IMG/VR virus record: IMGVR_UViG_3300046501_000287
Span: 1-41,032 of that record
Length of the DNA stretch: 41,032 nt
Source of the DNA: a virus
Direction: 5' to 3' (one strand)
How positions within the stretch are numbered: position 1 is the first letter of the stretch; the number at the start of each line of letters is the position of its first letter. Position numbers and translations under genes: made by a program. The notes under the pieces are model-generated. The model saw only the letters and a list, made by a program, of their open reading frames with translations. It was not told where the DNA came from and searched no databases. Below, in pieces: positions 1-7,754 of the stretch.

Positions 1-66
1 AACAATTTATATCCTAAATTAAAATTTACTTATAATCTTAAAATAATTTTAAAATTAATTTAAAGT

Positions 67-90
67 GAAAAGCACTCATTAGTGCTTTTC
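67..90 (-). terminator. Terminator downstream of the cold-shock gene
   Basis: A perfect 10-bp stem (GAAAAGCACT / AGTGCTTTTC) with a 4-nt loop lies 23 bases past the stop codon of the cold-shock gene. On the minus strand it is followed by an AT-rich tract with only short T-runs, so it is a plausible rather than strong intrinsic terminator. The symmetric stem could also act on the other strand. Confidence 0.7.
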
Positions 91-112
91 ATTTATGACT
101 GCTTATAATTAT

Positions 113-328
113 TTATAGAGCAACAATATTTACAGCATTTGGGCCTTTTTGGCCTTGTGCAACACTGAATTCAACACGTTGACCTTCAGCAAGAGTTCTG
201 AAACCTGAGTTAGCAATTTCGCTAAAATGAGCAAAAACGTCTGGTCCTGATTCTGGTTGGATAAAACCGAAACCTTTAGCTTCGTTAAACCACTTAACAG
301 TACCTTTCATGATATTTGAATTAGACAT
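113..328 (-). CDS. Cold-shock domain protein (CspA family)
   Basis: A 71-residue single cold-shock domain, the usual length for the family. RNP1 (KGFGFI) and RNP2 (VFAHF) are both visible, so it should bind single-stranded nucleic acid and act as an RNA chaperone in the cytoplasm. The domain proper starts at Met7 (MKGTVKWFN). The start at 328 is preferred because an AGGA ribosome binding site lies six bases upstream. A long leader (about 155 nt from a predicted promoter) precedes it, as is typical of cold-inducible csp genes. It is host DNA, monocistronic, with its own terminator. Family assignment is secure; which csp paralogue it is cannot be told. Confidence 0.95.
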   Translation of the reverse strand: MSNSNIMKGTVKWFNEAKGFGFIQPESGPDVFAHFSEIANSGFRTLAEGQRVEFSVAQGQKGPNAVNIVAL

Positions 329-491
329 AATACATCCTAGTTTTTTTAAAAATTTAAACCATTTTATTGGTTATGAGTAACATCGAAATAATAAAGAATG
401 GAGCTGAAAATCTGAAAAAAACGAAGGATTATGACTAATACTGCGGTACTTAGAGAAGATTTACCAAACATGACTTTTTCTAGTTATGTTC

Positions 492-519
492 ATTGTATAC
501 GAAAAATAAAATTAATCAA
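492..519 (-). promoter_or_regulatory. Predicted sigma-70 promoter of the cold-shock gene
   Basis: On the minus strand a TTGATT -35 (514-519) and a TACAAT -10 (492-497) are separated by 16 bases. Initiation near 485 would give a 5' leader of roughly 155 nt before the start codon at 328, matching the long structured leaders of cold-shock mRNAs. The prediction rests on hexamer similarity only. Confidence 0.45.
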
Positions 520-992
520 GTTTTCTAATATATATATTTATTTTATTTATAAAATAGGTGATGTTCTGGATTCAAAGTGCTTATAAGCAAGGTGTGCTCA
601 TTGCAGGCATTCTTTTGATGTCCCTCTTCGTTTACCTTATATAGAATGAGTAAAGCAGGTAGGTAAAGGACTGTGCTCTAACATTTTACAATCAAGCACA
701 CAAAATGACATTTGTTTTAAAATAGATCATTAAAAGTAAGGATAAATAATGAATAAGTGATTGTTTAATGGGGGGTTATAAAGGTGGGGTTTTTAGAACC
801 AGATATTTTTCATAACAGAAGAAGCTAATTTGTCAAAGCCATTTTATGAATAGCTTAATGACCTGCTTTTTGTCGTGATCATTTTTACAACTTGATCTCA
901 ATCGGGGGGCAGATTTGTATCTAATCCACTACCCGCTTCAATCTTCACTTTTGATTTTAATTTTAATGGGTCTAATGCAAAAATTAGGTATT

Positions 993-1029
993 AAAAAAGG
1001 GCTTACTGCTATTAAAACGATGTAAACCC
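993..1029 (-). terminator. Intrinsic terminator, first copy of the tRNA-Val-type terminator
   Basis: Stem GGGCTTAC (999-1006) pairs with GTAAACCC (1022-1029), with a six-base A-run on the plus strand (a U-run in the minus transcript). It ends the 1043-1636 gene. The sequence is very close to the terminator at 2994-3031 and similar to that at 39437-39478, including bases outside the stem. It therefore looks like a duplicated copy of the tRNA-Val terminator rather than a chance hairpin. Confidence 0.8.
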
Positions 1030-1042
1030 TTTATCCTTACAC

Positions 1043-1636
1043 TCAGAATCCTAATAAATTTATATTATTTAAACACTCATCTACTCCTTCTTTCATCTCT
1101 AGAGATAGAGTGGAAATAAATAACAGAAAGTCTTTTAACACTTCTATTTGTGCTTTGGTAAAACAATTTAATAACTTAGAAATTTCTTCAAAAGTATTTA
1201 AACTTCTTAAACGATAAAACCAAGATAAAAAACTAGGTGAAGATAGGACTTCGGTGTCTTTTAACACAGAACTCATAATAGCTGGGGTATAAAATAGAAA
1301 TCCCTGAGGTTCTAAAAAACCAAAACCCGTATGGTAGTTGTCTAAATATGGAACAGGTATTTCAAAAGGATTACTGTACCTATTATTCATTTTCCTCTTT
1401 TCTTTAATTGCATTTACAGCCTCTTTAAAGTCCTCTCTAAACCAATTACCAGTCTCAAGAAGGAAAAGTTCCTGCTTTACCCATTCTTCCTCAGTTAAGT
1501 TTAAATCAGTGCGCCTTTTATCGAAGTACCAATAACTTGTATCGGCATAGTCTTCCTCAGGTAAGGTATAAGCATCTCCCAGAGTAACATTTTTATACTC
1601 TAGTATTATTTTCTTCTTTAAAGTCTCGATATCCAT
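1043..1636 (-). CDS. Hypothetical protein, DUF6714-like, possible immunity protein
   Basis: 197 residues, no signal peptide, acidic with aromatic-rich segments. The pattern GFGFLEPQGFLFYTPAIM followed by an F-T-x-x-Q-helix segment (CFTKAQIEVLKDFLLFI) resembles small cytoplasmic proteins grouped as DUF6714, many of which sit next to secreted or toxin-like genes. The start has an AGGA site and lies one base after the stop of the upstream lipoprotein gene, so the two are co-transcribed and probably translationally coupled. A role in protecting the cell from the partner is inference from this arrangement. Both genes sit outside the 48-bp prophage repeats, between two tRNA-type terminators. Confidence 0.6.
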   Translation of the reverse strand: MDIETLKKKIILEYKNVTLGDAYTLPEEDYADTSYWYFDKRRTDLNLTEEEWVKQELFLLETGNWFREDFKEAVNAIKEKRKMNNRYSNPFEIPVPYLDNYHTGFGFLEPQGFLFYTPAIMSSVLKDTEVLSSPSFLSWFYRLRSLNTFEEISKLLNCFTKAQIEVLKDFLLFISTLSLEMKEGVDECLNNINLLGF

Positions 1637-1637
1637 T

Positions 1638-2807
1638 TTATTGTCCTAGAAGCCCTAGATAGCTTTTACAATCATTAGCGGTTGTTTTAGCCGCTCTTGC
1701 TTGAATTAAATGTTCTTGATCTTGTGGAGACCAGCACGCATTCTCTGCATCTCTAGCAGCTCCCAGCTCAGTATAAGCATTATATCTAGTGAGCAATTGA
1801 CCGGAATTCATTCCAGCACTACATCCTCCTAACCCATTAGTAACATCTTTAGCATAGACTACTCTAGCCCTTATAGGTGTGTAAGACTCTCTAGAACAAA
1901 CCCAGCAATCGCCCTTTCCATTAGTAATTCCACTAGGGCAATTATTTTTGGCATTATTCTCCAGCTCTTGAACAACAGGTTCAGCCTGAACAGCATCATT
2001 TAAAATATTCTGCGTAGCAGCGTTAGTTGCTACTTGAGCGTCTGAACTACCAGCATCTGCGTTGGAAATAACTTGTTCGGCTACGGCTTCAAGGGGTAAA
2101 GTGAACTCAGGTTTCGTAGGGTCATAATTTAAATTCTGTACCCGTGAATATGGAATACCACCATCATTTTGAATTCCACTTTGAGTATTAGTTGATTGAA
2201 ATGTGCATAAACCTACCGTATCACCGGTAATACCAGTAAATTTATATTTGATAGTGCTATATAAAGTATTTAAAATCGCATTTGTTCTACTACAAAGTTG
2301 TTCTTTGTTTGCTGCATAAATTTGATAATTCGGAAGCCCCCCAGCCACTTTGTAATAATAAGGGAAATTAGGTGGTTTTATTGGATCTTTTTTTTGATAC
2401 CTAATTTGATTATTCGCTGAATCCATCACCCAATCGACTGCGTCAAGCAATTGATCTACAGCTATAGTTAAGGCAACTCCTGCGGCTCCGCCTCTCAATA
2501 CCTCAGCTACTTGCTTCGCATTAGGTGTTACTAATGCTGCGGAAACTCTAGTATCTTTAGCAGCATCAATTAATGTCGATGCCCCCATAGTTGTCGAATT
2601 AGTAATAGACCAACCACCTAAAGGTGATATTGCTGGAGTCATCATTAGTGACGAAGCAGTTAAATTGTAATTTGTTACTGTTGGTGCTGCTAATTCGGTT
2701 GTTTGTAATTGTGTCATCTGTGGATCAGATTGAGACGTATCGCTCTGGTTATTATCCCCACATCCCGATAACCCCAATAAAATTGCTAATAAAAATAGTT
2801 TTTTCAT
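1638..2807 (-). CDS. Secreted lipoprotein with cysteine-rich C-terminal domain
   Basis: 389 residues. The N-terminus is a lipoprotein signal (MKKLFLLAILLGLSGC) with lipobox LSGC, so Cys16 should be lipidated after export. A Thr/Ser/Asn/Gln-rich linker follows, then a short hydrophobic stretch near residues 108-120. The C-terminal 100 residues are cysteine-rich (CPSG, CWVC, GGCS, NACWSP, DCKSYL) and end in an amphipathic helix. The spacing resembles compact disulfide-stabilised C-terminal domains of polymorphic secreted proteins, but I cannot name the family. The start follows an AAGGGG site. It is paired with the downstream gene. Its function is unknown; an effector or toxin role is speculative. 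Confidence 0.75.
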   Translation of the reverse strand: MKKLFLLAILLGLSGCGDNNQSDTSQSDPQMTQLQTTELAAPTVTNYNLTASSLMMTPAISPLGGWSITNSTTMGASTLIDAAKDTRVSAALVTPNAKQVAEVLRGGAAGVALTIAVDQLLDAVDWVMDSANNQIRYQKKDPIKPPNFPYYYKVAGGLPNYQIYAANKEQLCSRTNAILNTLYSTIKYKFTGITGDTVGLCTFQSTNTQSGIQNDGGIPYSRVQNLNYDPTKPEFTLPLEAVAEQVISNADAGSSDAQVATNAATQNILNDAVQAEPVVQELENNAKNNCPSGITNGKGDCWVCSRESYTPIRARVVYAKDVTNGLGGCSAGMNSGQLLTRYNAYTELGAARDAENACWSPQDQEHLIQARAAKTTANDCKSYLGLLGQ

Positions 2808-2993
2808 TTATTTCCCCTTATATTATAATAGTTTATTTTAATTTTTAATAGAAAACTAGAATGAAATAATACTGCCCCCTAAATGGCTTTAAATTATCGA
2901 TTTCTTCTTGCGGTTGTATTCTCAGTCAAAGAACGACTAATAATCGAGTTTGGATTACCAATTCTGCCAAATATAAATGAAGAAAACAGGCAT

Positions 2994-3031
2994 AAAAAAA
3001 GGGCTTACATGTATTGAAACTATGTAAACCC
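2994..3031 (-). terminator. tRNA-Val-type terminator at the left prophage end
   Basis: A ten-base stem (3001-3010 with 3022-3031, one G-U pair) followed by a seven-base U-run in the minus transcript. It sits directly downstream of the displaced tRNA 3' fragment, in the position a tRNA-Val terminator would occupy before integration. It is nearly the same as the copy at 993-1029. Confidence 0.85.
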
Positions 3032-3041
3032 TTTATAAATC

Positions 3042-3089
3042 TTGGTAGGTATATCCAGACTCGAACTGGAGACCTCTACGATGTCAACG
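3042..3089. repeat. Left prophage attachment site (48-bp direct repeat)
   Basis: Identical to 39487-39534. It contains the last 47 bases of the tRNA-Val gene, from within the 5' side of the anticodon stem through the encoded CCA. The fragment cannot form a tRNA. Sequence beyond 3089 diverges from the tRNA and is prophage. Confidence 0.95.
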
Positions 3090-3126
3090 CACTACATTTC
3101 AATTAAAATACAATAACTTAAATTAG

Positions 3127-3148
3127 TTTGGCGTAACTTTGGCGTAAA
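3127..3148 (+). promoter_or_regulatory. Arm-type integrase binding sites, left
   Basis: Two adjacent 11-mers (TTTGGCGTAAC and TTTGGCGTAAA) sit 37 bases inside the left att core. The same TGGCGTAA word recurs in direct orientation next to the right att core. Paired short direct repeats on both sides of a core are the usual arm sites of tyrosine integrases. Assignment is by position and repetition. Confidence 0.7.
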
Positions 3149-3173
3149 TTCCAACTTATCCACAGGGCGTGAT

Positions 3174-3365
3174 CTATTTTTGCTTCTTTTGAAACTGGCA
3201 CCAGATGCCCTTATAATAAACTTCATTACGCAAGAAGTTAATCTTTAATTCATTCCTATTGTAGTCGTAAATTTTGGTAACTTCCCCATTTTTATCAAGT
3301 TCAGCTGGTAGATCTACAAAGTTAGTACTTCCATTTTTAAATATCTTAATTAGCTGTGTAGACAT
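3174..3365 (-). CDS. Hypothetical small phage protein
   Basis: 63 residues, basic at the C-terminus (QFQKKQK), no signal peptide or membrane segment. I do not recognise a family. The start at 3365 is chosen over an upstream TTG because its ATG overlaps the stop codon of the preceding small lipoprotein gene (TAATG), a normal coupling in this prophage. It is the last gene of the lysis block and the most distal late gene. In this position it could be a lysis accessory or a lysogenic conversion gene; nothing in the sequence decides between them. Confidence 0.6.
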   Translation of the reverse strand: MSTQLIKIFKNGSTNFVDLPAELDKNGEVTKIYDYNRNELKINFLRNEVYYKGIWCQFQKKQK

Positions 3366-3484
3366 TAAAGCGCTCTCACACAAATAGACAAATTCACATT
3401 ACTATTAATTGTGTGAGCTGTGCAACCTGAGAAGATTAAGCACAGCATTGTGATGATCGATGCAACTTTTGTACGTTTACACAT
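3365..3484 (-). CDS. Small lipoprotein, possible Rz1-like outer-membrane spanin
   Basis: A 39-residue reading frame. The N-terminus is basic (MCKRTK), followed by a hydrophobic helix and a lipobox (LIFSGC), so Cys21 is a candidate lipidated residue, leaving a mature peptide of only 19 residues. It starts six bases after the endolysin stop and its stop overlaps the next start. A tiny lipoprotein directly after an endolysin fits an o-spanin such as Rz1, but no proline-rich mature region or partner i-spanin (Rz) is visible, so the function is inferred from position. The lipoprotein signal itself is clear. Confidence 0.6.
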   Translation of the reverse strand: MCKRTKVASIITMLCLIFSGCTAHTINSNVNLSICVRAL

Positions 3485-3489
3485 ATAAG

Positions 3490-3933
3490 TTACTTCTTTA
3501 AAAATAGTGCTCGCTCTGCTGCACGACGACGGGTTAAGCCATTTAAGATTTTACCCTTTGCTTTATTCCATAATGGGAATTGATCAGCCGCACCTGGATA
3601 GTCACGTTTATTTAATTTTTTTAGCAACGTTGAACTTTTAAATGCACTAGATCCAATGTTGTAAGCCAGTGATACTAAAGCATCAAATTGATTTTGAGTT
3701 AATGTCACTTTAACAGAGTCACTCACTGCCTTTTCAAACTTGGCTAAGTCATGTTTAAAGTAAGCCTTGGCTTGCTCTAGTGTGCAAGTGTCGCCTTTTT
3801 CAACCTTCACGCCATTTGGGTAAACTGTTGTGCCAATACCAATTGTCCAGACTCCCACACCATCGTCATAAGCTTTAAATCGAGTATCTTCAAAGCTTGA
3901 GATTAGATTAATTCCTACATTACTGATCTTCAT
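3490..3933 (-). CDS. Endolysin, GH24 lysozyme
   Basis: 147 residues covering one phage-type lysozyme domain, of usual length for P22/lambdoid lysozymes. The signature catalytic spacing E-8aa-D-5aa-T is present as Glu15, Asp24 and Thr30 (SFEDTRFKAYDDGVGVWTIG). It would hydrolyse the MurNAc-GlcNAc bond of peptidoglycan at the end of the lytic cycle. No N-terminal signal or SAR segment is visible, so release should depend on the holin encoded just upstream, whose stop overlaps this start (ATGA). Confidence 0.95.
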   Translation of the reverse strand: MKISNVGINLISSFEDTRFKAYDDGVGVWTIGIGTTVYPNGVKVEKGDTCTLEQAKAYFKHDLAKFEKAVSDSVKVTLTQNQFDALVSLAYNIGSSAFKSSTLLKKLNKRDYPGAADQFPLWNKAKGKILNGLTRRRAAERALFLKK

Positions 3934-4307
3934 TGATCACCACCCTTGCCGCTTATGATTGCGACAAATGCAGATTTAACTTCCGCAATGACTTCGGCCA
4001 TTGATTTGCCTTTTAGCAATGCAATTGATTGGTATGCAATACCAATAAACAGCAAGCCAAATACGGCGAACATAAACATGATAAAACCTTGAAACATAGT
4101 TGATGTTGCGAGATATCCGTAATGCTCTATAAAAGCCGACCCACCATATAAGCTAACAGTTACACTACACACAAACTTCGTAATAACACTTGCCGAAACT
4201 TGAATTTTACCGTTCTTATCAATATCACCACTTAGTACTAGCGCCAATATTGCCCCAATTACAGCTGGAAAAATCTTTAACACCCATGGAATCGCGTTTT
4301 CTTGCAT
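3930..4307 (-). CDS. Holin-like membrane protein
   Basis: 125 residues with about three hydrophobic segments: near residues 8-26, 38-56 and 70-96. A charged C-terminal tail ends in GKGGDQ. Size, topology and position directly before the endolysin (4-base overlap) support a holin that permeabilises the inner membrane. Some Acinetobacter phage proteins of this form are simply labelled putative holin; I do not recognise a more specific class. It is the first gene after a terminator-like hairpin, so it may start the lysis block as a separate unit. Confidence 0.75.
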   Translation of the reverse strand: MQENAIPWVLKIFPAVIGAILALVLSGDIDKNGKIQVSASVITKFVCSVTVSLYGGSAFIEHYGYLATSTMFQGFIMFMFAVFGLLFIGIAYQSIALLKGKSMAEVIAEVKSAFVAIISGKGGDQ

Positions 4308-4330
4308 AGCATTCTCAATTTAATAGTAAT

Positions 4331-4381
4331 AAAAAAGCCCTAAGCTATTTAAGCAGAGGGCTTTTGGTGGTTTGTTGAGTA
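4331..4381 (-). terminator. Box-hairpin module before the lysis genes
   Basis: Reading leftward: a box TACTCAACAAACC (4381-4369), then a stem of nine base pairs (AAAAGCCCT / AGGGCTTTT, 4333-4341 with 4357-4365) and a run of six T. The holin start lies about 24 bases beyond. It ends the tail-fibre transcript and belongs to a family of five similar modules in the late region. Confidence 0.8.
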
Positions 4382-5239
4382 TTAAACTATGTTTGTAATA
4401 CCCATGGCGTTCAGTTTTTCTTTAATTTTTGTGGCCTGCTTAAACACTTCACTTGCAGGCAAACATTTGTTGTAAATACAAGATTCTAAAATTTCAAGTT
4501 TTAAATCTGGTGTGGTTGTTCCATTCGCAAAGTTCGTATCTTGTCCAATACGGAAGTTATTAGTATTGCCAAATGATGTAAAACTATTAACATCATTTGC
4601 GTTAAATGGACTTCCAATGGTTTGGTTTGACAATGGCATAAAGAAAGTTACGCCTTTTCCAATAGTGTAATCTGCTGTAAAACCATTGCGCAAAACAAAC
4701 AAAATGTATGGCATAGTTCCACCTACACTACCATTCCATTCGTATGGCACATACTGCCCAGCTGCACTACCAAAGGTTGCCAAGTTACCAGATGACGGCG
4801 TGTAATAGATATTTCCACGCGGCTTAACATTTACAGCACCTGCGGTCGTTACACTACATTGTAAAAAAATACCTTGTCCACGCGATGCGTGAGTCCCATC
4901 CAAATTCCCAAGAACTTGAAGATTAAAGTTTGTAATACCCGCCGCTGGTGCTACTAATGTGTCCACCTTTAAACGAGCAACTACAAATAAAGTTACTTCA
5001 TTATTAAATGTACCAGCATTTGCTGAATAAGCATCTTTATCGTTGTTGCTGATTAAAAGGCCATTTGAGGTTACTTCTGGGGTATTGATGGCTGTCAAAG
5101 TGGCTGTAGGAGTAACAGTTGAGGAAATTTTGTCTTTAAAATTCCAGTTGCCTACTAGTCCTTGTGTCACGTATGGGGCGATATTCGTTAACCCTTTCCC
5201 GCCGAAATCGGCCCCCGGTATTCTAACAATTACTGACAT
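4382..5239 (-). CDS. LamG-like virion surface or tail-fibre-associated protein
   Basis: 285 residues. The sequence is rich in Asn, Thr and Gly with alternating beta pattern, no signal peptide. Features such as GLVGNWNFKD near residue 28 and a terminal EILESCIYNKCLPASEV segment are typical of concanavalin/LamG jelly-roll domains, which bind glycans. The start overlaps the stop of the long tail fibre (TAATG), so the two are made together. A receptor-binding or fibre-tip role is inferred from fold resemblance and position; it could also be a fibre chaperone-like accessory. Confidence 0.6.
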   Translation of the reverse strand: MSVIVRIPGADFGGKGLTNIAPYVTQGLVGNWNFKDKISSTVTPTATLTAINTPEVTSNGLLISNNDKDAYSANAGTFNNEVTLFVVARLKVDTLVAPAAGITNFNLQVLGNLDGTHASRGQGIFLQCSVTTAGAVNVKPRGNIYYTPSSGNLATFGSAAGQYVPYEWNGSVGGTMPYILFVLRNGFTADYTIGKGVTFFMPLSNQTIGSPFNANDVNSFTSFGNTNNFRIGQDTNFANGTTTPDLKLEILESCIYNKCLPASEVFKQATKIKEKLNAMGITNIV

Positions 5240-7746
5240 TAAAGTTCTCCACCATATGTAAAATCAAAAATTAAACACCAGTTATCAAGGCGTACTAATG
5301 CGCCATTGATTTCGGTTGTCTCTTCCTCGCCTGCTTCATCACGCAGATTTCCCCGCGCTCCGTTAATTGGGCTAATAGGTGTCTCGCCATTACCTTGAGC
5401 ATAAGAGATTAAATAAGAAGTGCTTGCATAAGTATCGTTTGCAAGGGTTACGCGTACAGAGTTGCGACCTGTGACTTTGACAGAAGTAATTGCACCAGAT
5501 ACAACTGAATTGTCAGATACATTCCGCAGTAAAAATCCGAAGTTTTCATACGCAGCAACATTTGTTGTATCGATTGTCAATTCACCAACGGGTACAAAAA
5601 ATTCAATATCGATGTTTTTACCAACCCAATTAACAGCAGTCGGATGAAGAGGTTTAAATTTTTTCCCTTCTAGAAATGCCAGTCGCAAAGCGCGAGCATA
5701 ATATGCACCCAGTAACTGTGATGATGTCGCGGTTAAATGTAAATTGTCCGCGCCGTAAGTCATCTGATACATTGCTGTAGCACAAATAACATTAGGGTTT
5801 ATTTGTGAAAGCTTAAATAATGCCTTTGCAACATCAATGTTCCCTGGTCGAACAGTGCCAGTTTGCCGCCATTGGGCTGCTGATTGATATTGCACAACAA
5901 TTGGATCAAATGCTTGTCCAGTAATGGTTTTAATATCTGCAATAAGATCAGTGAACAATGCATTGTGTTGCGAGATATAACTAGGCAATGTCGTATTGTT
6001 CATCATGTTGGCTTCACCCCCAGTCCAGTTGATAAAACCAACTGAATACGGCCAGCCTTGTGCATCTGCTAAATTTTTCTCAGCAGTAATTCGTGCAAGG
6101 GTATCGTTGTAAGGCGCAGTACCTTTTACGAGTTGATCAATACGATATCCTGCCACACCGGATGCAAATGTAGTAAACAGGGAGTTCTGAGGGCTAATGC
6201 CCTTTTTAACCATGTATTTAGTAAGTTCATTAACTGTATTAATACCCGGAGCTTCCCCCTCATTACTGATAGCTTGGGCGATTAAAGGAACAAATGCTGA
6301 ACCATCAAAAGCAGGGTCTGATGAACGACGTAAAACCCCAGACTTAAGCATTAAGTTTGCGAAATTTTGAACAGTTGAGAGTACAGGGGTAGCGTTCACA
6401 CCGCGCGCCAAAGATTGCCCATAATCAAAACCACAACAAATTGCGGTCTTCTTGAAAGGAAGCGACAATGGGTCTAAAGCAGACCGATACAAGGTTTGAG
6501 CAACATTCCCATTGATCTCGACCAAACCGTTTGTTCTGATACCAAAAGATACGTTATAAGCATTGTCAGTGATTGCATACTTATAGTCTTTGTTTTCAAA
6601 ATTCTCAAAAGAAACATTGTTGTTAAGATTTAAACCTGATTCTATTTCCAAGATATCCACCGTTGGTACCACTCTATTTAAAAGAACACTGCCATCGCTC
6701 ATAACCCCAAATCCTGCTACACCGTTTTTATCTTGGATTAAGAATTCGCTGTCAGTACCTGTGCTAACCATCGGTGATTGAGCATTTTGTTCGCCTAAAG
6801 TTTTGTTCAGTGCGTTAAATTTTGTAGATGCAAAATCCTTTGCCTGCTGAAGAGGGTCGTATGGAGATTTTTTTAAAGTGGTACCATCCCAAATATTATC
6901 TCCCTGCGCCCAAAGACCTGAACCAGTGTTTACCTCTCCAATCTTCACAACTGAATTGTTTGGAATGGTTGATTTTGCAGCATCAAATTCAGCATAGGTA
7001 TTAAAGCCATATACCCCACCGCCAAGCGCATTTACTTTATTATTGATTTCATTCTCAGCATTTAAGGCTCTTAAAGCTTCATCCTGAATTTTTTGTAAAA
7101 GATCTGACTCAGCTATTAATGCGCGCTCTTTTTCTTCTGTAATGCCTGATTCAAAGTCAGTTCTGTTTGATTCAAGCATTCCATAGATAATTTCAAGATG
7201 TGTTTGAACACTTTTCTTATCTAAAGCAAAGACAATACCAGCCGTCACACCATCAAAAATATTCGGATTTGATGCTGAATATAAAGTATCAATATAGCTT
7301 TTCAAGCCTGCAAAAACTTGTGCGTCACGCATTTTTGCCAACTCATCAAAATTAGCATCATGTGTGCGTCGCCACTCAATTTCCTCTTTAATTTTTGCAA
7401 GAGTTTCAGCATTAATCATCCCCTGTTCTTGGAGGACATGCCAAATCTTGTCATAGTCATAATTTACTGTTTCAGGACGAAATGAATTATCGTAACTCTT
7501 GTAATCTATATCTCGATTTAAAGTAGTTTCTCGATATAATTCAATCTGATCACCAGATTTTGGCGCAGTTGCAAACACCACTTTTAAAGCATTCATGTCA
7601 ATAACATATGTGCCTACTGCTGGGATCTCTTTATTCAACGTTACAACCAAGTACTCTGGATCATGAAGATCAAAAGTAATGGGAAACTCTGTTGACTGTC
7701 CGTTGGCTAAATAGCCCACATATGGTATTTGCTCTGGTACTGACAT
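5239..7746 (-). CDS. Tail fibre with T7-type N-terminus and putative SGNH carbohydrate esterase domain
   Basis: 835 residues. Residues 1-150 resemble the virion-anchoring domain of T7 gp17. A helical, coiled-coil-rich region follows (about 190-320). From about 433 to 695 there is a hydrolase with the SGNH/SASA blocks: GQS with nucleophile Ser445, WTGGE (574-578) and D667-x-x-H670. Such domains remove O-acetyl groups from sialic-acid-like sugars, so the fibre may deacetylate capsular polysaccharide during adsorption. A beta-rich C-terminal domain (about 700-835) could bind the receptor. The AGGTGG site precedes the ATG. The enzyme call rests on motif order and spacing, not on a search. Confidence 0.8.
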   Translation of the reverse strand: MSVPEQIPYVGYLANGQSTEFPITFDLHDPEYLVVTLNKEIPAVGTYVIDMNALKVVFATAPKSGDQIELYRETTLNRDIDYKSYDNSFRPETVNYDYDKIWHVLQEQGMINAETLAKIKEEIEWRRTHDANFDELAKMRDAQVFAGLKSYIDTLYSASNPNIFDGVTAGIVFALDKKSVQTHLEIIYGMLESNRTDFESGITEEKERALIAESDLLQKIQDEALRALNAENEINNKVNALGGGVYGFNTYAEFDAAKSTIPNNSVVKIGEVNTGSGLWAQGDNIWDGTTLKKSPYDPLQQAKDFASTKFNALNKTLGEQNAQSPMVSTGTDSEFLIQDKNGVAGFGVMSDGSVLLNRVVPTVDILEIESGLNLNNNVSFENFENKDYKYAITDNAYNVSFGIRTNGLVEINGNVAQTLYRSALDPLSLPFKKTAICCGFDYGQSLARGVNATPVLSTVQNFANLMLKSGVLRRSSDPAFDGSAFVPLIAQAISNEGEAPGINTVNELTKYMVKKGISPQNSLFTTFASGVAGYRIDQLVKGTAPYNDTLARITAEKNLADAQGWPYSVGFINWTGGEANMMNNTTLPSYISQHNALFTDLIADIKTITGQAFDPIVVQYQSAAQWRQTGTVRPGNIDVAKALFKLSQINPNVICATAMYQMTYGADNLHLTATSSQLLGAYYARALRLAFLEGKKFKPLHPTAVNWVGKNIDIEFFVPVGELTIDTTNVAAYENFGFLLRNVSDNSVVSGAITSVKVTGRNSVRVTLANDTYASTSYLISYAQGNGETPISPINGARGNLRDEAGEEETTEINGALVRLDNWCLIFDFTYGGEL

Positions 7747-7754
7747 AAAACCAC

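Larger units (their letters stand above)
329..1042. other. 714-bp AT-rich stretch without a convincing gene
   Basis: The left part is the leader and promoter of the cold-shock gene. The right end holds a terminator that resembles the tRNA-Val terminators at the prophage ends (993-1029). A 27-codon hydrophobic reading frame on the plus strand (561-644) is noted under findings but is not supported well enough to call. Nothing else is recognisable on either strand. Confidence 0.6.

Noticed and set aside
431-586. 51-codon plus-strand frame antisense to the cold-shock leader
   Set aside because: Ribosome site is only two bases from the ATG, the composition is Ile/Tyr-rich and it covers the predicted promoter of the cold-shock gene.
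1638-2995. Low-GC genes considered as part of the prophage
   Set aside because: They lie outside the identical 48-bp att repeats, so excision would leave them behind.
4382-7746. Diversity-generating retroelement, as in the related BPP-1 phage
   Set aside because: No reverse transcriptase gene, template/variable repeat pair or accessory gene is present near the fibre genes.
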